Below, one piece after another: positions 1 through 6,331 of a stretch of DNA of 6,828 bases; the first letter of the stretch is position 1, and every line of letters starts with the position of its first letter. Under the pieces are notes generated by a model. The model had not been told where the DNA came from, ran no database searches, and saw only the letters and a program-made list of their open reading frames with translations. Source of the stretch: Saprospiraceae bacterium (GTDB lineage: Bacteria; Bacteroidota; Bacteroidia; Chitinophagales; Saprospiraceae); the NCBI GenBank assembly GCA_007134625.1, contig SLKL01000393.1, forward strand, positions 1 through 6,828. The letters run 5' to 3'. The translations under genes were made by a program, and so were the position numbers.

Positions 1-571
1 AAAAGGTATGCATTAGGCTAAAAAAGTGACCTACCTCATGACTTAAGGTGAAATGTGAATTGACTTGGTTGTTTCTCATAACCACCCAATCCCATTGCGT
101 ATCATAATATCCGAGCACATTTTCTCCGGGTATGGTTTCATTTGCCCAATAGACATTCAATGCTCTTGAATCTCTTTGGTTGTTCAAAACCGATGTGGAA
201 TTACTTGGATTGTTGAAGGCTGCATTACTATTGATATAGTTAAAGCTTTTGTCCTTGAGGAAAAACTGAATATTGTGAGGAGCAAAATTTTGATTGAGAA
301 TGCAAATTTGATTTAGAGCATCATTTTCATTGACCCGACCGGTACCATCTGCACGAGCTATTAAGTGGAATTTCAAGGGAACATAAAAAACTTCATTCGA
401 TCTATGAAATTCAACTGTTTCTGCGTATTCAAGGTTGGCGACAAGTCTTTCAATATCTTTTTCACCTGCATGAAAGCCGCAGAAGTGCGGATTATGTATA
501 TCCTGTGTAAAAGAAGATTGAAAAGTCAGCAATGAAAAACTGACAAATAAAATAAATACTCTTAATAACAT
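1..571 (-). CDS. Secreted M43-family (pappalysin-like) zinc metalloprotease, N-terminal part, cut by left edge
   Basis: This gene starts at ATG 571-569 and reads leftward with no stop to the edge, giving 190 codons; the C-terminal part is missing. Residues 1-23 are a hydrophobic signal peptide (MLLRVFILFVSFSLLTF...), so the product is exported. Residues about 60-110 (FYVPLKFHLIARADGTGRVNE, then LNQNF and IQFFL) match the fold that precedes the active site in M43 proteases of Bacteroidota. The active site is HEVGHFFSLMH at residues 178-188: H178, H182 and H188 should bind zinc and E179 is the catalytic base. It follows the metzincin pattern HExxHxxGxxH except that Ser replaces the Gly. Family members are extracellular endopeptidases, often with a C-terminal secretion or adhesion domain, but that part would lie outside the window. 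The substrate is unknown. It is transcribed divergently from mdh across a 151 bp gap. The family call is firm. Confidence 0.87.
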   Translation of the reverse strand, partial: MLLRVFILFVSFSLLTFQSSFTQDIHNPHFCGFHAGEKDIERLVANLEYAETVEFHRSNEVFYVPLKFHLIARADGTGRVNENDALNQICILNQNFAPHNIQFFLKDKSFNYINSNAAFNNPSNSTSVLNNQRDSRALNVYWANETIPGENVLGYYDTQWDWVVMRNNQVNSHFTLSHEVGHFFSLMHTF

Positions 572-634
572 TGGTTTACTTTAATTAAATGAACATGTAA
601 ATATATTAATAACTACACGATTTTTTAAAGAATA

Positions 635-663
635 GTTTACATTAAGAATCTTTTAATGTAAGC
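635..663. promoter_or_regulatory. Inverted repeat between divergent genes, possible operator
   Basis: Perfect 9 bp arms TTACATTAA (637-645) and TTAATGTAA (653-661) flank a 7 base spacer. The pairing extends outward by one G-T wobble and one G-C pair. It lies about 29 bp upstream of the -7 box of mdh and 64 bp upstream of the M43 start. No T-run follows it on the plus strand, and no gene needs terminating there, so a protein-binding site is likelier than a terminator. The arms do not match a regulator consensus that I recognise. AT-rich DNA yields such repeats by chance fairly often, which limits confidence. Confidence 0.4.
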
Positions 664-689
664 TTCTGCAATTTCCTCTATATTTTTTA

Positions 690-697
690 TACTTTTG
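690..697 (+). promoter_or_regulatory. Probable -7 promoter box of mdh (TACTTTTG)
   Basis: TACTTTTG fits the Bacteroidota primary-sigma -7 consensus TAnnTTTG exactly and ends 25 bp before the mdh ATG, which would give a leader of roughly 20 nt. I see no good TTG -33 element at the usual distance; the nearest candidate region (about 664-670, TTCTGCA) is weak. The inferred transcript would lack a Shine-Dalgarno sequence, as is normal in this phylum. Confidence 0.45.
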
Positions 698-722
698 CGG
701 CAAATAACTAAAGATCAAATTT

Positions 723-1658
723 ATGAGTAAAATAACAGTCGTTGGCGCCGGTAATGTTGGTGCTACAGTAGCAAATGTATTGTCGATGGGTGATGTGGTA
801 AAAGAGGTGGTTTTATTGGACATTAAAGGTGATTTTGCCAGAGGAAAAGCCCTTGATACCTGGGAACAGGCTCCCATTAATTATTCTTCTACTTTTTGTC
901 GCGGGACAGATAACTACGAAGATACAGCAGGTTCTGATATAGTAGTAATTACAGCAGGTATTCCCAGAAAGCCAGGTATGTCAAGAGATGATTTGATTTC
1001 TACCAATGCTGGTATCGTTACAGAAGTAACTAAAAATATTCTGAAATACTCAGATAATCCTATTATTATAGTTGTTTCTAACCCACTTGATGTTATGACA
1101 TACGCAGCTTTTGAAGCTGCCGGCCTGGATAGTAGCAGAGTTTTTGGAATGGCTGGAATATTAGATACTGCAAGATATCGTGCATTTTTATCAGAAGCAC
1201 TGAATGTATCTCCTAAGGATATACAAGCCATATTGTTAGGCGGACATGGTGATACGATGGTGCCTCTTCCCAGATATACTACAGTGTCAGGGATTCCTGT
1301 AACAGAATTGATCGATCTTAAAGTTCTTGATCAGATTATTGAAAGAACTAAAAAGGGTGGCGGAGAATTGGTTCAACTAATGGGAACTTCTGCCTGGTAT
1401 GCTCCGGGAGCCGGTGCTGCCCAGATGGTCGAGTGTATCGTAAAAGATGAAAATAGAATCTTCCCATGTTGTGCTAAATTAAACGGGCAATATGGTTTAG
1501 GAGACCTGTTTATCGGTGTGCCGGTTAAGTTAGGAAAAGAAGGGATAAAAGAGATTATTGAGTTGGATTTGAATGAGGGAGAAATGGAACTTATGCACAA
1601 CTCTGCAGGTCATGTAAGGGAAGTAATCGATGTATTCAAGAACATGAATGTAAAGTAA
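723..1658 (+). CDS. mdh: Malate dehydrogenase (LDH-like, NAD-dependent)
   Basis: Cytoplasmic TCA-cycle enzyme that interconverts malate and oxaloacetate with NAD. The 311 residues are the full length for the LDH-like MDH group. The N-terminal Rossmann fold shows GAGNVG at 8-13 and an acidic D33 at the end of the second strand, which favours NAD over NADP. The substrate loop has GIPRKPGMSRDDL, with R82 (the specificity position, Arg for malate and Gln for lactate) and R88. N120 lies in SNPLD, and the catalytic pair is D148 (in GILDTARYR, with R151 binding the carboxylate) and H175 (in GGHGDTMVP). All key residues are present. The ATG at 723 is the natural start because the GxGxxG motif follows almost at once. 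It is a single-gene unit: a TAnnTTTG box lies upstream and an intrinsic terminator about 120 bp past the stop. Lactate dehydrogenase is excluded by R82. Confidence 0.96.
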   Translation: MSKITVVGAGNVGATVANVLSMGDVVKEVVLLDIKGDFARGKALDTWEQAPINYSSTFCRGTDNYEDTAGSDIVVITAGIPRKPGMSRDDLISTNAGIVTEVTKNILKYSDNPIIIVVSNPLDVMTYAAFEAAGLDSSRVFGMAGILDTARYRAFLSEALNVSPKDIQAILLGGHGDTMVPLPRYTTVSGIPVTELIDLKVLDQIIERTKKGGGELVQLMGTSAWYAPGAGAAQMVECIVKDENRIFPCCAKLNGQYGLGDLFIGVPVKLGKEGIKEIIELDLNEGEMELMHNSAGHVREVIDVFKNMNVK

Positions 1659-1731
1659 TTTTTTAGTGAATTCTTATACTTCTTAGGCAACGTTTTGGAA
1701 GTTTATGGACTCTTTACAGTAGATTTCCCTC

Positions 1732-1770
1732 ATTTTCGTTTAACGGGTAATCCGTAAGTTTGACGAAAAT
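1732..1770 (+). other. Compound hairpin in the mdh 3' region
   Basis: The outer arms ATTTTCGT (1732-1739) and ACGAAAAT (1763-1770) are perfectly complementary over 8 bp. Nested within them, ACGG (1743-1746) pairs with CCGT (1752-1755) around a 5 base loop. The two stems are separated by an asymmetric internal loop. It lies 10 bases before the terminator stem on the same transcript. It may protect the mdh mRNA 3' end or belong to a processed 3' RNA; no RNA family is recognised. Confidence 0.4.
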
Positions 1771-1779
1771 TTGATTAAG

Positions 1780-1812
1780 AAAAAAAGAGGTAGTTTTGCT
1801 GCCTCTTTTTTT
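1780..1812 (+). terminator. Rho-independent terminator of mdh
   Basis: The stem GAGGTAG (1787-1793) pairs with CTGCCTC (1799-1805) with one T-G wobble, around the loop TTTTG. An A-run (1780-1786) pairs with a 7-base T-run (1806-1812). The A-run on the left means it could also stop transcription coming from the right. It lies about 120 bp after the mdh stop. Confidence 0.85.
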
Positions 1813-1962
1813 GTTTAAGTCAAATATCATTAACTTCGGGTTTCTTTATAAAAATTCATTTTGTCTTTAGTATTTTCAAGATTTAATTTAACACTTATTG
1901 GTTGATGGTGTACCAATCTTATACCTATTCTCGTTTTTAGCTTTAAATAAAAAATATCATCC

Positions 1963-3840
1963 ATGAAGCAATCTCTCGTTTTTATTTTCAGTGCTTTCTT
2001 TTTTATTGTCTCTATTTCTGATTTATTTTCTTCAAGGCCAGGTTACTGGCAATTGGAAGTAATGTATGAAATTGAGGTGGACTTTGATGTGGAAAAACAT
2101 CAGTTCAAAGGAGTTCAGCAGGTTAAATTGATTAATCACTCGCCCGATCAACTTGATCGCGTTTATTTTCATCTGTACTACAATGCTTTTCAGCCCGGAA
2201 GCATGATGGATAATCGCTCAGCCAATATAGTCGATCCGGATCAAAGGGTTCGCAATCGAATAAGTATGTTGAGGCCCAATGAAGTTGGCTATCACGAAAT
2301 AGAGTCCATATCCATGGATGGTCAGGAAATTGAATTTCAAATAACTGAAACTATCATGGATGTGTTTATTCCTTATTTGATTAATCCCGGAGATACAGCT
2401 GTTTTTGAATTGGTTTATCAATCTCAGGTTCCTCTTCAAATAAGACGAACAGGTAGAAGCAGTGCTGAAGGTGTTGCCTATTCGATGGCTCAGTGGTATC
2501 CCAAAATTGCTCAATACGATCATCAGGGATGGCATGCGCACCCATATGTCGGTAGAGAGTTTCATGGCATATTTGGCTCTTATGATGTGGTGATTAACAT
2601 CGACTCCGCATATACTGTAGCTGCAGGCGGCGTTTTACAGAATCCTCAGGAGGTTGGTCATGGTTATACTGATAACACTGATTCGGTAGTCGTTTCTGAA
2701 GATGGAAAGTTGAGATGGCACTTTTATGCTGAAAATGTGCATGACTTCATGTGGGCTGCTGATACAGCTTATACGCATTTTACCCATCAAAGCGAACATG
2801 GTCCTTTACTTAGGTTTTTCTATATATCAGAAGAATTAACTGATCCGAACTGGGAAAGATTACCTCTTATTATTGATGAGGCATTGACGTATATTGCATC
2901 CCGTTGTGGTGACTATATTTATCCTGAATTTGTTGTTATTCAAGGTGGTGATGGTGGAATGGAGTATCCCATGGGCACCCTGATTACAGGTAAACGTCCC
3001 CTGGAAAGTCTCGTTGGGGTGACCGTCCACGAACTAATACATATGTGGTACTATTTGATGCTGGCGACAAATGAAAGTATTTACCCTTATATGGACGAAG
3101 GGTTTACCACCTACATGACGAATGAAACCATGAATCACCTTGCCGGTCTTAATCTATTACCCAGAAGACGGCATCAATCTAATCCCCATAGCTCTAATAT
3201 TGCCGGTTATGTCAACTTCGCAAGAGAAGGTAGAGAAGAGCCCATGAGCACTTTTGCCGATCACTATATTACCAATGCAGCTTATTGGATGGCGACCTAC
3301 ACCAAGGCATCTATCATGTTAGTGCAACTTTCCTATATTATTGGTCAGGAAAAATTTGATGAGCTGTTACTGGAATTTTATGACAGATGGAAATTAAAAC
3401 ATCCCACTCCGGATGACTTCTTCCGATTGGCTGAGATAGTGTCCGGTCTGGATCTGAAATGGTATCAAAATCAATGGATAAAAACTACCAACACCATAGA
3501 TTATGGTATTGATACTGTATTCGGTAATCCCGATGGGACTACTTCAGTAATCTTAGTGAACAACGGTACCATGCCTATGCCAATTGATCTTACAGTTTAT
3601 GTAGATGGTACGCCTTATTTTTTGAATATTCCATTAGTGATAATGCATGGTCACAAAGAATATGACAGTGGTATGGAATTTATGTTAATGGAACCCTGGA
3701 GATGGACAAATCCCATGTATGAGTTAACTCTTCCATTTGCTCCTGAGCAAGTATCGAGAATCGTTATTGATGAGAGTGGAAGACTCGCCGACGTCAATCC
3801 GTTTGATAATGTATATCCGCGAGAAAGAGCCATGGATTGA
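1963..3840 (+). CDS. Secreted M1-family zinc metallopeptidase (aminopeptidase-like)
   Basis: Predicted zinc-dependent aminopeptidase of the M1 (gluzincin) family, 625 residues. Residues 1 to about 24 form a hydrophobic signal peptide (MKQSLVFIFSAFFFIVSIS...) without a lipobox Cys, so the mature enzyme should be periplasmic or secreted. The N-terminal beta domain contains KHQFKGVQQVKLIN and HLYYNAFQPGSMMD, typical of Bacteroidota secreted M1 proteins. The exopeptidase motif appears as GGMEY at 331-335 (the GAMEN equivalent). The zinc site is HELIH at 356-360 with the third ligand E379 in DEGF, exactly 18 residues after H360, and E357 as catalytic base. Y446 in TYTKAS is the likely transition-state tyrosine. 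The C-terminal region from about 500 looks beta-rich, and no sorting domain is recognised. It sits alone after the mdh terminator and 160 bp before fmt, so it is probably its own unit. Substrate preference cannot be read from the sequence. Confidence 0.93.
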   Translation: MKQSLVFIFSAFFFIVSISDLFSSRPGYWQLEVMYEIEVDFDVEKHQFKGVQQVKLINHSPDQLDRVYFHLYYNAFQPGSMMDNRSANIVDPDQRVRNRISMLRPNEVGYHEIESISMDGQEIEFQITETIMDVFIPYLINPGDTAVFELVYQSQVPLQIRRTGRSSAEGVAYSMAQWYPKIAQYDHQGWHAHPYVGREFHGIFGSYDVVINIDSAYTVAAGGVLQNPQEVGHGYTDNTDSVVVSEDGKLRWHFYAENVHDFMWAADTAYTHFTHQSEHGPLLRFFYISEELTDPNWERLPLIIDEALTYIASRCGDYIYPEFVVIQGGDGGMEYPMGTLITGKRPLESLVGVTVHELIHMWYYLMLATNESIYPYMDEGFTTYMTNETMNHLAGLNLLPRRRHQSNPHSSNIAGYVNFAREGREEPMSTFADHYITNAAYWMATYTKASIMLVQLSYIIGQEKFDELLLEFYDRWKLKHPTPDDFFRLAEIVSGLDLKWYQNQWIKTTNTIDYGIDTVFGNPDGTTSVILVNNGTMPMPIDLTVYVDGTPYFLNIPLVIMHGHKEYDSGMEFMLMEPWRWTNPMYELTLPFAPEQVSRIVIDESGRLADVNPFDNVYPRERAMD

Positions 3841-3935
3841 TTTGCAAATAAAATGATTTTTGGTCTTATTCTATAAGCAGTGTCGTAATCTATTTTGAAT
3901 AGGTGCTTTTTAATACTTATTCCGCTAATTGCCTG

Positions 3936-3955
3936 GTGATCAATTTAATGGTCAC
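3936..3955 (+). other. Small hairpin upstream of fmt
   Basis: GTGATCA (3936-3942) and TGGTCAC (3949-3955) pair over 7 bp with one T-G wobble around a 6 base loop, 45 bp before the fmt start. No T-run follows, so it is a poor terminator for the M1 gene. It could be an operator or leader structure, or chance. The spacing of the GTGA/TCAC halves (12 bases) does not fit the Crp half-site spacing of 6. Confidence 0.22.
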
Positions 3956-4000
3956 AATGTTGCTCCAGCAGTATTCATAATAATTTAAACCCCCGGACTA

Positions 4001-4933
4001 ATGAAAATAATTTTTTTTGGCACCTCTGGTTTTGCAGTTCCGTCATTGGAGAGTTTAAATAATAACTTTGAAGTGGCTGCAGTGGTTACAGCCCCGGATA
4101 AAAGGGGTGGTAGAGGAAGAAAGCAATTGATTGCGTCTCCCGTGAAAAAGTATGCAGAAGCTAATGGTCTGAAAATACTTCAACCCGACAGACTTAAATC
4201 AGCTGATTTTTTACAACAATTAGAAGAAATAAAAGCTGAGCTTTTTGTTGTTGTCGCTTTCAGAATGCTACCTAAATTGGTGTGGGATATGCCTGAAATG
4301 GGTACCATAAATCTTCACGCCTCACTTCTACCTGCCTACAGGGGAGCTGCCCCGATTAATCATGCTATTATTCAGGGAGAGAAAGTTTCCGGTATGACTG
4401 TATTTAAATTGGATGATAAAATCGATACAGGCGATTTGCTGTGCAAAAAGTCTGTAGAAATTTTGCCTGATGAGACAGCGGGTGAATTACACGATAGAAT
4501 GGCTCAGCAGGGTGGTCCATTTTTAGTAAAATGTATTAGAGAATGGCATAGTGGAAAGGTGAATCCTCTTCCTCAGGACCATACTCAGGCAAGCCATGCT
4601 CCAAAACTGGATAAAGAATTTTGTCTCTTGGACTGGAATTTGCCTGCAACTGATGTTTATAATAAAATACGTGGCTTAAGTCCATATCCCGGTGCCTTCA
4701 ACCAATTAGCTGGATTGGAATTCAAAATTTTCGAAGCAAAAATAAATGATAATATTAGTACTCCAAAAGCTGTGCCTGGAAAGGTTTATTCTGATGGGAA
4801 AAGCTTTTTACTTATAAGTGCTGTTGACCAATGGATAGATTGTAAACTTGTACAGTTACAGGGAAAAAGAAGAATGAATATTAAGGATTTTTTGAATGGA
4901 TGGGGGCAAAAACTTCCTGAACAGACAGATTAA
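4001..4933 (+). CDS. fmt: Methionyl-tRNA formyltransferase
   Basis: Formylates Met-tRNA(fMet) with 10-formyl-tetrahydrofolate, making the initiator tRNA for bacterial translation; cytoplasmic. The 310 residues match the family's usual length of about 310-315. The N-terminal Rossmann-like domain opens with MKIIFFGTSGFAVPSL and carries PDKRGGRGRK, the basic loop that contacts the tRNA acceptor end. The catalytic centre is complete: N104 and H106 in INLHASLLPAYRGAAPI, and D142 in KIDTGD. From about residue 205 the C-terminal OB-fold domain follows, with KIRGLSPYPGAF at its start. The ATG is placed just before the first beta strand, with no Shine-Dalgarno sequence. There is no def gene beside it, unlike the def-fmt pair of many bacteria. 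Its TAA overlaps the stop codon of the convergent downstream gene, leaving no room for a dedicated terminator. Confidence 0.97.
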   Translation: MKIIFFGTSGFAVPSLESLNNNFEVAAVVTAPDKRGGRGRKQLIASPVKKYAEANGLKILQPDRLKSADFLQQLEEIKAELFVVVAFRMLPKLVWDMPEMGTINLHASLLPAYRGAAPINHAIIQGEKVSGMTVFKLDDKIDTGDLLCKKSVEILPDETAGELHDRMAQQGGPFLVKCIREWHSGKVNPLPQDHTQASHAPKLDKEFCLLDWNLPATDVYNKIRGLSPYPGAFNQLAGLEFKIFEAKINDNISTPKAVPGKVYSDGKSFLLISAVDQWIDCKLVQLQGKRRMNIKDFLNGWGQKLPEQTD

Positions 4934-5172
4934 TTTTGATTAAATACCGGACTTAGTAAAAGAGTTGCCTTTTCTACGACAAATCTAACTACTTTAGATT
5001 CGGGAAGCATATTGCGGTCGGCTTCATCGTTTGTGTATTGATTTGTTGACAATTCTGTTTGAGAAAGAGAGGGGAAGTGCGAATGGCTTTTTACATCATT
5101 GACATAAAAATAAGAGAAGACACTAAGTGCTACAATCATTAAAACTGCAAAGTACTTTAATACTTTTCTCAT
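4930..5172 (-). CDS. Small membrane-anchored or secreted protein of unknown function
   Basis: An 80-residue protein that I cannot assign to a family. Residues 1-5 are basic (MRKVLK) and 6-24 form one hydrophobic segment (YFAVLMIVALSVFSYFYV), which could be an N-terminal membrane anchor or an uncleaved or cleaved signal sequence; no lipobox Cys is present. A polar linker rich in Ser, Thr and Asn (about 28-57) leads to a short C-terminal segment, VVRFVVEKATLLLSPVF, which looks amphipathic. It is supported as a real gene by a typical export-type N terminus, a perfect TAnnTTTG box upstream, and close packing against fmt. It lies 100 bp downstream of the cytochrome c gene on the same strand and could partly share its transcript. 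Confidence 0.68.
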   Translation of the reverse strand: MRKVLKYFAVLMIVALSVFSYFYVNDVKSHSHFPSLSQTELSTNQYTNDEADRNMLPESKVVRFVVEKATLLLSPVFNQN

Positions 5173-5214
5173 TTTTCGCTTTTTTTATTGATTAGGGATC
5201 TTATAATCAAACTA

Positions 5215-5222
5215 CAAATATA
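5215..5222 (-). promoter_or_regulatory. Probable -7 promoter box of the 80-residue protein gene (TATATTTG)
   Basis: Read on the minus strand, TATATTTG matches TAnnTTTG exactly and ends 42 bp before the ATG at 5172, giving a plausible leader of about 35 nt. No convincing TTG -33 element is seen about 20 bp upstream. The position separates this gene from the Sco-cytochrome operon, though no terminator lies between them. Confidence 0.4.
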
Positions 5223-5272
5223 GGTTAAAGTTTTTAAATATGCTTATTTTGAGGTAGATTTTTTTCAATAAA

Positions 5273-5710
5273 TCACCACTTTCTTTCCTCTTCATTTGGG
5301 CAATTAGATAGTGTTTCATTAAGTTTTACAGGATTGATATAGCCTGCAGAGTTTCCAAAGTGATTTCCGATATAATTCAGGATGTTGGTTATTTCAGTTT
5401 CGGATAAATCGTAAAGTGGTGGCATAGGATAGGTTAAAACAGTTGAGTCAAAAGGGTCAGGCTTTTTTATCCCAAAACGTATCAGGCAAGCAACAGAGTG
5501 GATGTTTGCAGTTGTCAGCCAGGGAGATTCATTCAACGTAGGAATTAATTCTCCTAAACCTTTCCCGTCAGCCATATGACAACTTTGACAATGTTGACTA
5601 TATAGCCATTCTCCTTGCCTGTGCGGATTATAATCACAAGAGGATAATGAAGAAATATAGGCTATACTCAGAATGACAACAATAAAGCCTAAAAGAAACT
5701 TAGGTTTCAT
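5273..5710 (-). CDS. Mono-haem cytochrome c lipoprotein
   Basis: Class I c-type cytochrome, 145 residues from the start chosen here. Residues 1-24 form a lipoprotein signal peptide ending in the lipobox LSSC, so C25 should be lipidated and the protein anchored on the outer face of the inner membrane or on the outer membrane. One haem is attached at CQSCH (C41, C44, H45), and M96 in YPMPPL is the likely sixth ligand, followed by the usual C-terminal helix (SETEITNILNYIGNHFGN). Two extra cysteines, C75 and C137, might form a disulfide (inference). The ATG at 5710 gives a compact lipoprotein signal and an 11 bp overlap, ATGAAACCTAA, with the upstream Sco stop, suggesting translational coupling. 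The alternative ATG at 5734 adds eight residues and enlarges the overlap to 35 bp. Likely an electron carrier; its partner is not in the window. Confidence 0.9.
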   Translation of the reverse strand: MKPKFLLGFIVVILSIAYISSLSSCDYNPHRQGEWLYSQHCQSCHMADGKGLGELIPTLNESPWLTTANIHSVACLIRFGIKKPDPFDSTVLTYPMPPLYDLSETEITNILNYIGNHFGNSAGYINPVKLNETLSNCPNEEERKW

Positions 5711-6320
5711 TGAGGAGTATTTTGACGTCCTCAATTAGGCGGTCAACCTCCTTGTCCTCAGTTCCATTGCCATAACTTCTGATATGCCTGTTTTGATCAA
5801 CCAGAATTAACCAACCGCTGTGATCAAAACCTCCCGGAGCATCGGGGTCTTCAACAGCTATACTCATATAGTCTTCAGCAATGTTGTAAATATCATTTAC
5901 ATCACCGGTTACAAAATGCCATCTTTCAGTTGTTACACCTATATTTTCTGCATATCGTCTGAGACGAGGTATACTGTCGCGCCTGACGTCAATGGTATGT
6001 GACAAAAACAACACATCCTCCCTGCCTTCAAAATAATCGTGCATCCGCAACATTGAGCGGGTAAGCTGAGGGCAGATAGTGGGACATGATGTAAAAAAGA
6101 AGTCTGCGATATAAACCGCATTTTCAAATGTTGCATTGGTCACCATTTGGCTATCCTGATTCATGAACTCAAAATCGGGAATCTGGTGTGGGAAGGTGTC
6201 TCCGTCAATAATTTGAGGGAAACCTAAATAAGGGAGTTCTCTGGGCTCAGAGGACTGGCAGGAATAAAAAACTGCCAGTCCTATAAGCATTGATAAATAT
6301 ATAATGTTCTTTAGTGTCAT
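5700..6320 (-). CDS. SCO1/SenC-family copper-binding, thioredoxin-like lipoprotein
   Basis: Sco proteins deliver copper to, or reduce thiols of, the CuA centre of cytochrome c oxidase and some other copper enzymes; they act outside the cytoplasmic membrane. This one has 206 residues, a normal size. Residues 1-20 form a lipoprotein signal with FYSC, lipidation expected on C21. The thioredoxin-like domain spans about 45-205. The copper ligands are all present: C79 and C83 in TSCPTICPQL (CxxxC) and H167 in FDHSGW. The family motif TxDxxRD appears as TIDVRRD (109-115). It is the middle gene of a three-gene operon, 11 bp after the helical lipoprotein and overlapping the cytochrome c start by 11 bp. 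The cytochrome neighbour supports a respiratory role, but no oxidase subunit is in view, so the client enzyme is unknown. A purely thiol-reductase role is the alternative. Confidence 0.94.
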   Translation of the reverse strand: MTLKNIIYLSMLIGLAVFYSCQSSEPRELPYLGFPQIIDGDTFPHQIPDFEFMNQDSQMVTNATFENAVYIADFFFTSCPTICPQLTRSMLRMHDYFEGREDVLFLSHTIDVRRDSIPRLRRYAENIGVTTERWHFVTGDVNDIYNIAEDYMSIAVEDPDAPGGFDHSGWLILVDQNRHIRSYGNGTEDKEVDRLIEDVKILLNET

Positions 6321-6331
6321 GCTGCACTATT

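Larger units (their letters stand above)
1659..1962. other. Intergenic region between mdh and the M1 peptidase gene
   Basis: This 304 bp stretch has no convincing gene on either strand. Its left half carries a compound hairpin (1732-1770) and then an intrinsic terminator (1780-1812), both described separately. The right half, 1813-1962, is AT-rich and should hold the promoter of the M1 peptidase gene. The best -7-like string is TAGCTTTA at 1938-1945, 17 bp before that ATG, with A in place of the final G of TAnnTTTG and no TTG at the right distance, so it is only suggestive. Confidence 0.6.

Noticed and set aside
598..605. TATATTTA on the minus strand as a promoter of the M43 protease gene
   Set aside because: It fits TAnnTTTR only loosely in very AT-rich DNA and has no -33 partner, so it is not distinguishable from background.
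653..877. 74-codon minus-strand open frame overlapping the mdh start
   Set aside because: It is antisense to the conserved GxGxxG region of mdh, and its sequence has no domain character; it is a shadow frame.
914..1600. Two minus-strand open frames inside mdh
   Set aside because: Both lie antisense to clearly conserved catalytic segments of malate dehydrogenase and have no support of their own.
1938..1945. TAGCTTTA as the promoter of the M1 peptidase gene
   Set aside because: It lacks the final G of the consensus and a TTG about 20 bp upstream, so I mention it only in the intergenic description.
2218..2565. 115-codon minus-strand open frame within the M1 peptidase gene
   Set aside because: The plus-strand frame carries recognisable M1 N-terminal domain sequence here, so the antisense frame is incidental.
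3889..3900. TCTATTTTGAAT string in front of fmt as a promoter
   Set aside because: The spacing between TA and TTTG does not fit TAnnTTTG, and there is no partner TTG element at the expected distance.
3936..3955. GTGA/TCAC inverted repeat as a Crp-type operator
   Set aside because: The half-sites are 12 bases apart instead of 6, so it does not fit the Crp site; it is kept only as a low-confidence hairpin.
5820..6136. Open frames on both strands inside the Sco gene
   Set aside because: The Sco frame contains CxxxC, TxDxxRD and the copper His in this interval; the others are out-of-frame by-products.
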